This document shows positions 54,707 through 60,137 of a stretch of 60,137 nucleotides of DNA, piece by piece. The DNA is from Candidatus Accumulibacter propinquus (GTDB taxonomy: Bacteria > Pseudomonadota > Gammaproteobacteria > Burkholderiales > Rhodocyclaceae): NCBI GenBank assembly GCA_016714935.1, contig JADKBU010000008.1, positions 1 to 60,137 of the forward strand, in the 5' to 3' direction. Numbering within the stretch: position 1 is the stretch's first letter; each line of letters starts with the position of its first letter. The notes beneath the pieces are model-generated. The model had not been told where the DNA came from and did no database searches. It saw only the letters and a program-made list of their open reading frames with translations. The position numbers were made by a program, and so were the translations under genes.

Positions 54707-55447
54707 CTATTGATAGTAGAGACACCACAGATGTTCAGCGTCGAACCGGTCATGAAGCCGGCGATGTCCGAGGCGAGGTAAACGCAGGCGCCACCAATCT
54801 CTTCCGGCTTGGCCCGGGCGCTTCATCGGTACCGTATCGACGATGCTCTCCAGGATTTCCGGCGATGGCCATCGCCATCTGGGTCGCCACATAACCGGGG
54901 CAAATGGCGTTTGACCGTCACGTTCTTGGCGGCAAGTTCAGCAGCCAGAGCCTTGGTGAAACCGATGACACCCGCCTTGGCTGCCGAGTAGTTGGTTTGA
55001 CCGGCCTGACCACGCAGGCCATTGACCGATGAGATGTTGATGATCCGGCCCCAGCCGCGCTCGGCCATCTTGGACGAGACCTGCTTGGTCATGTTGAACA
55101 GGCTGCCAAGGTTCGTTGAAATCACGGCATTCCATTGCGCCAGTTCCATGCGTGCAAACATCTTGTCACGAGTGATTCCCGCACAGTTGACCAGAATGTC
55201 AATCGGACCCGCCTTGGCTTCAGCTTCCGCAGCCAGAGCAACGCATGAATCATAGTCGGAGACGTCGCCGGCCACAGTAATGAAGTCGTTAAAGCCAGCG
55301 TCTGCCATAGCCTTGCCCACTCTTCCGGCTTGTCGAACTGCGGATGGTAGGGCAACTACCTTGTGACCAGCCTTGGCCAGTTCCTGGCAGATGGCCGTAC
55401 CGGGTTCCACCCATAGCACCTGTAACCAAAGCAACACGTTGCGTCAT
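54707..55447 (-). CDS. phaB: Acetoacetyl-CoA reductase (several frameshifts as sequenced)
   Basis: An NADPH-dependent short-chain dehydrogenase that makes 3-hydroxybutyryl-CoA for PHA synthesis. The start at 55447 (MTQRVALVTGAMGG) carries the nucleotide-binding motif. The middle is clear: GPIDILVNCAGITRDKMFARM and ISSVNGLRGQAGQTNYSAAKAG with the catalytic Ser, Tyr and Lys. Frame changes occur near 55410, 55330, 54905, 54815 and 54718. Correcting the last gives CGGLYYQ and a stop at 54707. The corrected length of ~246 residues is normal. It precedes phaR. Confidence 0.9.
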
Positions 55448-55844
55448 AGCTCTTCCCTTTCCTGTTGACGATTGAAACAATTGGCGGTGCGACACCGCCA
55501 GGATTACAACCTCTGCTTCAATACCCGGGCCTTGATCGTAGTCCGCCTGTATGCACCAGTCGGACGAAAGCCAGAGTCGTCCGCCCAACCGTTACGCGTA
55601 CCACATGGCCCGTCGGAATACCTGCCGGTCGCTTCCCGGCGCGCATCCGACGGCACCGCCGCAGCCACACTCTCCCTGCGACTTCCCCGACATCTCCCGA
55701 CTGCGCCACTTGATAACGTGCCATCCAAAATCGTCATTGATTCTGCATTCCAGCAACCGCGCTGTCAATGCAAGAATGACCAATTGAGTGACTTGGCTGC
55801 GCCCCGGGCCTCCGTGCATCAGTGCGGCGACTTATAATCGCTTC
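55448..55844. other. Leader and intergenic region upstream of phaB
   Basis: This 397-base divergent region carries a perfect hairpin at 55482-55500 in the phaB leader. I see no gene in the remainder. Confidence 0.45.
55482..55500. promoter_or_regulatory. Perfect inverted repeat in the phaB leader
   Basis: TGGCGGTG, a three-base loop and CACCGCCA form an eight-base stem 35-53 bases upstream of the phaB start. It could be an operator, an RNA hairpin or the terminator of an upstream gene, though the following T content is weak. Confidence 0.4.
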
Positions 55845-56063
55845 ATGCACATCGTCGTGATTGCCTGGCTGTACGTTACCGTGTTGATGGCGCTTGCCGA
55901 GAGCAGCCTCGTCGCCGGGATTTTGACCTGCTTTTTCTACGGGTGGTGCCGATAGCGCCTGCTTCGGCTCTTCGGTGGTCCCGTGCGGCGTCGCGCAGCC
56001 CGCCTATCACAAGATGCCAGTCGAACGACAAGCGGCGGCGGCGACGACAAGCCCGCGCAGTGA
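55845..56063 (+). CDS. Small predicted membrane protein (two compensating indels as sequenced)
   Basis: A protein of about 72 residues, missed as an open frame because a stop appears early. It starts MHIVVIAWLYVTVLMALAES at 55845. Restoring one G in a G run near 55936 and removing one C near 55954 gives FFYGVVPIALLRLFGGPVRRR and a polar tail ending DDKPAQ with a stop at 56061. The start and end lie in the same frame, which fits one lost and one gained base. It has one or two transmembrane helices followed by a basic cluster. Small proteins of this kind are seen in related betaproteobacteria. Its stop abuts that of the convergent pgeF. Confidence 0.65.
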
Positions 56064-56878
56064 CTACTCCGCGGACAGCCAGATCAGCGACGCCATGCGC
56101 CCGGTCACGCCGTCGCGCCGGTACGAAAAAAAACGCGCCTCCTCAGACGCGGTGCGGTAACCCCCTCCGTAAATGGACTCGACACCCGGAGTCGACCAAG
56201 GGATTGTCGTGCGAGCAGGTAGATATCCGCCAACCACCCGCCCACAGGCACGCCTACACCATGCCCGGACTGCCCGATCAGATCCTCTGCAGGTGTTTCG
56301 TTCCGGCGCGGCAAACGCCTGAATGCCCCTGCCGCCTCCGCGTCGGCCTCGACAAAAGCGCTGCACCTCGGCACCAACCGCAAAGCCCGCGGACCAATGG
56401 CGGGACCCAGATAGGCAGCTAAGCGCGACCGCGACAAGCCCATGGCCACCACGGTTCACCCAGGATGCCGACCTGCAGTGCCGCGCCAACCGGCGTGCGC
56501 GGCTGCCCAACGGTGCCGGAGCGGTCACAGAGCAACACCGGCAGGCAGTCTGCCGTCATCACCCCGCAGACGATACCAGCCTGGTGCGTAAATGCAGCGT
56601 CGGCGGTCGGAATCGCGTCGAGGCTGCAGAAATGGCGCGTCAATGACCGCTGTGCCGTGCACCTGGATTTGGCCAGAACGGCGGCGCCGGCAGCCGATGC
56701 CAGTTCAGCCGCCGTCGGTTTGCTGCCACCGCCAGGGGATCATCACCGACGTGATCGCCGAGGTTGAGGCTGGCGTACGAGTAACGCTCACGCCGCCCAG
56801 GCGAGGTCGTGATCAGACTGCACGCTCGCGCCGGTGCTGGCCAGTCGGGGATGATCCAGTCCCCGATGATCAAGGCAT
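56064..56878 (-). CDS. pgeF: PgeF/YfiH laccase-domain protein (multiple frameshifts as sequenced)
   Basis: A multicopper-laccase-fold enzyme, linked in other bacteria to purine nucleoside metabolism and to editing of peptidoglycan precursors. The N-terminus reads GDWIIPDWPAPAR and then YASLNLGDHVGDDPLAVAANRRRL. The core contains THQAGIVCGVMTADCLPVLLCDR, with the conserved metal-site Cys and part of the His set. The end reads RFFSYRRDGVTGRMASLIWL. Many one-base breaks separate these pieces. The start at 56878 assumes one missing T in MPLIIGDW. It follows rluD on the same strand, a widespread gene pair. Confidence 0.8.
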
Positions 56879-56950
56879 CAGGTTGCGTGGAATCGGCTCA
56901 ACGGTCAATCGCACAAGGCCCCGTCACGCAGTTCCGCGTCACGCGGGTCC

Positions 56951-58111
56951 CTATTGCTCATCCGGATCCTCGTCATCGGAATCATCACCGGCGACGTAGA
57001 TTACCCCCGGACCCTCGCCCTGATCCTCGTCCCAGTCATCTTCATCGTCACCATTCTAGACATCTTCGCAGATCCGCTTCGTCACTGAGGCCTCCAGTGT
57101 CTCTAGCCGCAGCATCTCGATCACGTGGCCATGTCCTCCGGCAAGCAGGTTCCATAACATCGCGCTCTGCCCGTCCGCCCGCAGATTTTCGCTCAGACGA
57201 CACGCGTGCGGCGCCTGGCGACCGTAAAGTGCGGTCCGCGCGGAACGCGGCTGACACCGCCGCCATACGCCGGGTCACCCCACCAGCGGATGCCCGGCGG
57301 ATGTCAGGTGCCCGCAACGTATCGGTGGGTACGGCCCGTCTCCAGGCGCATTCGATCAGGTGCGGTCGCGAAGCCGTTCCAAGACTCGGTAGTGGGTGCG
57401 CGCCGGTCTTACCCGTCCTCACCACGGCCATTCTGGTCCGCAGCGTAGGATGCCGGCCGATGGGCACATCCACCGTACCGGACACCGCTCGACAAGTCGC
57501 CCCCTCGCTACAGACTGGTAGTAGCGCTTCCGACGGTGCGCGCCTGCGACTTCGGTGCCGCACGAGGTGGGTCTGAGACTTCCCGGGGTCTTGGCGGCGA
57601 CGACCATCGGGCCGCTGGTATCACTTGTCCAGCCGATAGGCAATACCGGCCCGCGGCAAAGCGTCGAGTTGTCAGGGCGTGGTACAGCAGTGCATTCGGC
57701 AGAGTGACGCTCCAGTTCCCGCTACCCGGATGTACCAGTCCGGGCGGTTTGTCGATGACGATCAGGCTCTCGTCCTCTTACGCCCGGCCAGCAGTGCGGG
57801 ATGGCCTCGGGCTTCGAGATTCCGGGTTTCGTGGGCGTTTCAGCCGGGTTCGATCCGCCTCGCCGCCGCGGGTTTCTGCCTTGGCTCCGGGATCGGTGCC
57901 ACCGTTGACGACAACCCGCGCACGGCGTATCCAGACCTGCAAACGGGTCGCAATGGCGCGACAGAAGCCGCGCGAGACTGGTCAGAGGCTGACCGCCGCA
58001 GTCCGGGCCCGCTCAGGGTGAGCCGGGGTTTGCGCTGTAATCGTCCGCGCCCGTTGTCCTCGATACCGGCTTCGGGTACAGTCTTCAATTCTTTGGGTTG
58101 GCTTCCATCAT
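56951..58111 (-). CDS. rluD: 23S rRNA pseudouridine synthase RluD (multiple frameshifts; acidic C-terminal tail)
   Basis: An enzyme that converts uridines in helix 69 of 23S rRNA to pseudouridine. Recognisable pieces in changing frames: an S4-like N-terminal part, VIDKPPGLVVHPGSGN near 57740, DTSGPMVVA near 57610, GTVDVPIGRHPTLRTRMAVV near 57450 and ECALETGRTHQ near 57340. After ICEDV a shifted frame gives LEW and DDEDDWDEDQGEGPGVIYV, then a second acidic run ending DEQ at a stop at 56951. The start is uncertain: 58111, 58108 or 58088. It is divergent from bamD. Confidence 0.78.
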
Positions 58112-58900
58112 GCGCAGTGGCGGTTAGCGCTCGCTCTTCCTTCGTCGCCTATCTGATCTTGGCACGGCCTTCTCCCGGGAGTCAAGGGATGAGACGTCTC
58201 GCTAATCAGCCAACAGGCTGTACGCGGAAGCCAGGGATGTAACGAACGGAAGGTGTTACGAAAAAGCGATCAAATAATTTGGAAGCTGGAGTCACGCTGC
58301 CCCTACGGCCGCTACGCACGCAGGCACGGATCGACATCGCCTACGCTTACTGGAAGGTCCAGGAGCCGGAGCCGGCACTGCCGCCTGGGACCGTTTCGTC
58401 AAGCTGCGTCCGCAATCACCCAGAACGTCGGTTCGCGTCTCGGCCTGCCGCCGGGCTGATCCGTTCCAACGAAGACCTGGCCTTCGATGGCACATCAGCA
58501 ACCAGGGCCTGACCGAACGCGACCCGAAAGGTGCCCGCGAGTCGTTCCCGATGCCTTCCGGGAACTGGTGACCGCTTCCGGAGAGCAGTCTACGCCGGAT
58601 GCGATCCTGCGGATAAGAGTATCTGGTCGATGCCCTAGCCTCACTGGAACTGCACGTCCACAGATTTACGTCAGGCGCGGCGCTTACCTGGCTACTGTCA
58701 GTCGTACCCAGTACACGGTCACGAACTACCCAGGGCCCCGGGCCTCCGAGGAGCCCTCTTCATCATGGTCAAGGCCTATGACCCGATGGGACTGAACGAT
58801 CTGCGTGACGGCGCCGAACGTGTCATGCCAGAACTTTCCCAACAGCGTCTATTACACGCGCGGTCTTGAGCGCAAGGAACCGTGGTGGAAGCTCTGGTAG
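58110..58900 (+). CDS. bamD: Outer-membrane assembly lipoprotein BamD (multiple frameshifts as sequenced)
   Basis: The TPR lipoprotein of the BAM complex that inserts beta-barrel proteins. Pieces readable in different frames are LPESRDET, YEKAIKYFGKLESRYPYGRYA, ARIDIAYAYWKVQEPEPAL, RFNEDLAFDG, TERDPKGARESF, RRGAYLATVSRTQYTVTNYPG, and the closing RGLERKEPWWKLW with stop at 58898-58900. Some base substitutions as well as indels appear, and the lipobox near 58160 is damaged in this sequence. The exact start is uncertain. In this organism it would be essential, so the damage must be sequence error rather than decay. Confidence 0.8.
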
Positions 58901-58939
58901 GCCGCCAGACCTGATGCCTGATCGCAAACAGGGGGGCTG

Positions 58940-60137
58940 AATAACCCATATGGACTGCTTGAGTTGGCCCCAGGAGCGCCTGGTTGCCGCAAGGTCCTCA
59001 GCAAGGACAAATTCCTTCTCCGGAAATAAGCGATCTCGCCCGCCTGTGCTTTTGATCGGCGTAGATCGCCAACCCAGCCCACTTCCCTTGACGCAGAGCA
59101 GGAAGACCAAGAGATGTTTCAGCCCACCGCCTTACGCGAAACCACCCGGGGATGCGCGCCGCGATCTTCGGGTCATTGGTGTCAGCAGATCAGGATGTCG
59201 ACGCCATTGGCGAGCGCCGCATGAAGATATCCCGGCGTAAAGGCAGTGTGAACCTGAAACTCTTGGCGATCTCCAGTGCATCGGGCCGACCCGAAACGAC
59301 CCTGCATCGCATTGCTGCGACCGTCACGGATGCACAGGATTACACGCTTGAAGCCCCTTCGCCCGGTAGATTGTCTCGAGAATGATCCGCAGCACGTCAT
59401 TGAGTTTGAAGTCACTGACCAGCGCGTTACTGACGTCCTGAATCCTGCCAGAAGAATGGCTTCGCTCACCACCGCCGCGATATCTTCCACGGCGAGGTTG
59501 GCCTCACGGCAATGTCATCGCTCGCCACCTCGGCCGCCAGGACGTCCGATAACACCAGTGCCCATAACCCGTCCTCAGCACGTCAGGTGACGCCTGCGTG
59601 CTTGGCGGGTTGGCCGAAGTCCTGTCAGGCCTTGATCTGCCTGCCGAGCCGCGTCTGCTGCAGATTGAGGTGGATGATGCCGACAAATTATTCCCACCTG
59701 TTCAAACTGACCTCTCCAGCGTATCGCGCAGATCCTGCTCGTCGAGCGCATTAGCCTCCCGAACCGCGTTGCAGAAACGCGTGGCTCAGCGCCTTCTGCT
59801 GATGATCGGCGGGACATCTGCGATGACCCGTGCAGATCTCGTTTCGGCTTATCGCCGCCAGAATGCGCAGGCGATCCTCAGTATTCGCGGGACGGCGAAT
59901 GCACTTGCTTGCCGGCAACTTGCGCAGCGCTGTTGACCAGCAGCTTCGAAGCCCACGCTAGGCTATACCACTTTCGAGTTCCTCGAACGAGATGCCCAAT
60001 ACCTGCAGTGCCGCAGCCTCTTCGGACGAGCTCTTCTGCAGCAGCAGGCGCCGGATTTCGGCGCTCTCTTCAGGAAAGTAGTACTGGCTCAACAGGCGGC
60101 CGGGTTGTGGAACATGGAGCAGATGAACACCTGCTCG
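58940..60137 (-). CDS. HDOD-GAF signalling protein, C-terminal part, cut by the window edge (frameshifted)
   Basis: Only the C-terminal portion lies in the window. Near 60000-60137 an HDOD segment reads RLLSQYYFPEESAEIRRLLL and VLGISFEEL. Near 59700 there is LDEQDLRDTLE. Near 59270-59490 a GAF-like domain reads LNDVLRIILET, then KRVILCIRDGRSNAMQGRFG. The end, near 58960-59080, resembles LIYADKAQAGEIA and LLRTLRNQALL. Frames change often. The stop is uncertain, near 58940. Proteins with this order of domains are signalling proteins of unknown output. It converges with bamD. Confidence 0.65.

Noticed and set aside
58080..58115. Zero-length divergent junction of rluD and bamD start codons
   Set aside because: The overlapping starts come from damaged sequence; two divergent genes with no promoter space are unlikely, so I treat both starts as uncertain rather than as a finding.
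1..60137. CRISPR arrays, insertion sequences, integrases, attachment sites and rRNA genes
   Set aside because: No regularly spaced repeats, transposase or integrase motifs or rRNA-like tracts were seen on either strand.

Overview
The window looks like a draft or metagenome-derived contig from a high-GC betaproteobacterium. The closest fit is the Rhodocyclales / 'Candidatus Accumulibacter' type of polyphosphate accumulator. This is inferred from gene content: a class II polyphosphate kinase, phaB with phaR, a sodium-pump type methylmalonyl-CoA decarboxylase operon, many c-di-GMP/HDOD/FHA signalling genes, and the order tig-clpP-clpX-lon-tRNA(Val)-tRNA(Asp)-ppiD. No rRNA, prophage, insertion sequence or CRISPR array was seen.

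Layout. 0.1-3.5 kb: AraC regulator, then a coupled GGDEF-EAL and HDOD pair. 3.6-4.0 kb: glycine-zipper envelope protein. 4.4-9.4 kb: a tight three-gene cassette of a double-FHA protein, a small cyclic-nucleotide-binding protein and an 883-residue membrane Fe-S / ferredoxin / FAD oxidoreductase fusion. This is the most interesting system in the window. 9.5-11.6 kb: PepSY protein and patatin-like lipoprotein. 11.8-14.7 kb: coupled response regulator-TPR and stand-alone histidine kinase, plus a DUF4337-like protein. 15.0-17.1 kb: groES-groEL under a heat-shock sigma promoter and a CIRCE operator. 17.2-25.3 kb (minus strand): ppiD, tRNA-Asp, tRNA-Val, lon, clpX, clpP, tig, a protein quality-control block. 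25.8-32.3 kb: calcium-binding-like protein, a hypothetical, an Lrp regulator, an acyl-CoA dehydrogenase divergent from a TetR regulator, and a Crp/Fnr regulator. 32.6-35.7 kb: PAS histidine kinase (interrupted by an almost pure G/C block) and a NarL-type response regulator. 35.8-44.0 kb (minus strand): RND efflux operon (MFP, pump, outer-membrane factor), then ppk2 and malQ. 44.4-49.6 kb: ACP/acyl-AMP ligase/acyltransferase fusion and RNase R, then tRNA-Leu. 50.2-53.8 kb: methylmalonyl-CoA decarboxylase operon. 54.0-55.4 kb: phaB-phaR. 55.8-60.1 kb: small membrane protein, pgeF, rluD, bamD and a truncated HDOD-GAF protein.

Sequence quality is uneven. About 1-32 kb reads cleanly apart from one likely frameshift near 6.03 kb. 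From 38.4 to 43.1 kb and from about 51 kb to the end, almost every gene is cut by one-base indels, mostly in homopolymers, while the protein similarity continues in the next frame. I read these as sequencing or assembly errors in functional genes and annotate each as one gene. The pump gene at 39.8-42.7 kb also lacks an internal segment.

How the genes may work together (inference): ppk2 and malQ join polyphosphate and glycogen metabolism; methylmalonyl-CoA decarboxylase supplies propionyl-CoA and phaB/phaR reduce and regulate polyhydroxyalkanoate formation. Together these match the anaerobic/aerobic storage-polymer cycle of a polyphosphate accumulator. GroESL, trigger factor, ClpXP, Lon and PpiD form the housekeeping proteostasis set.
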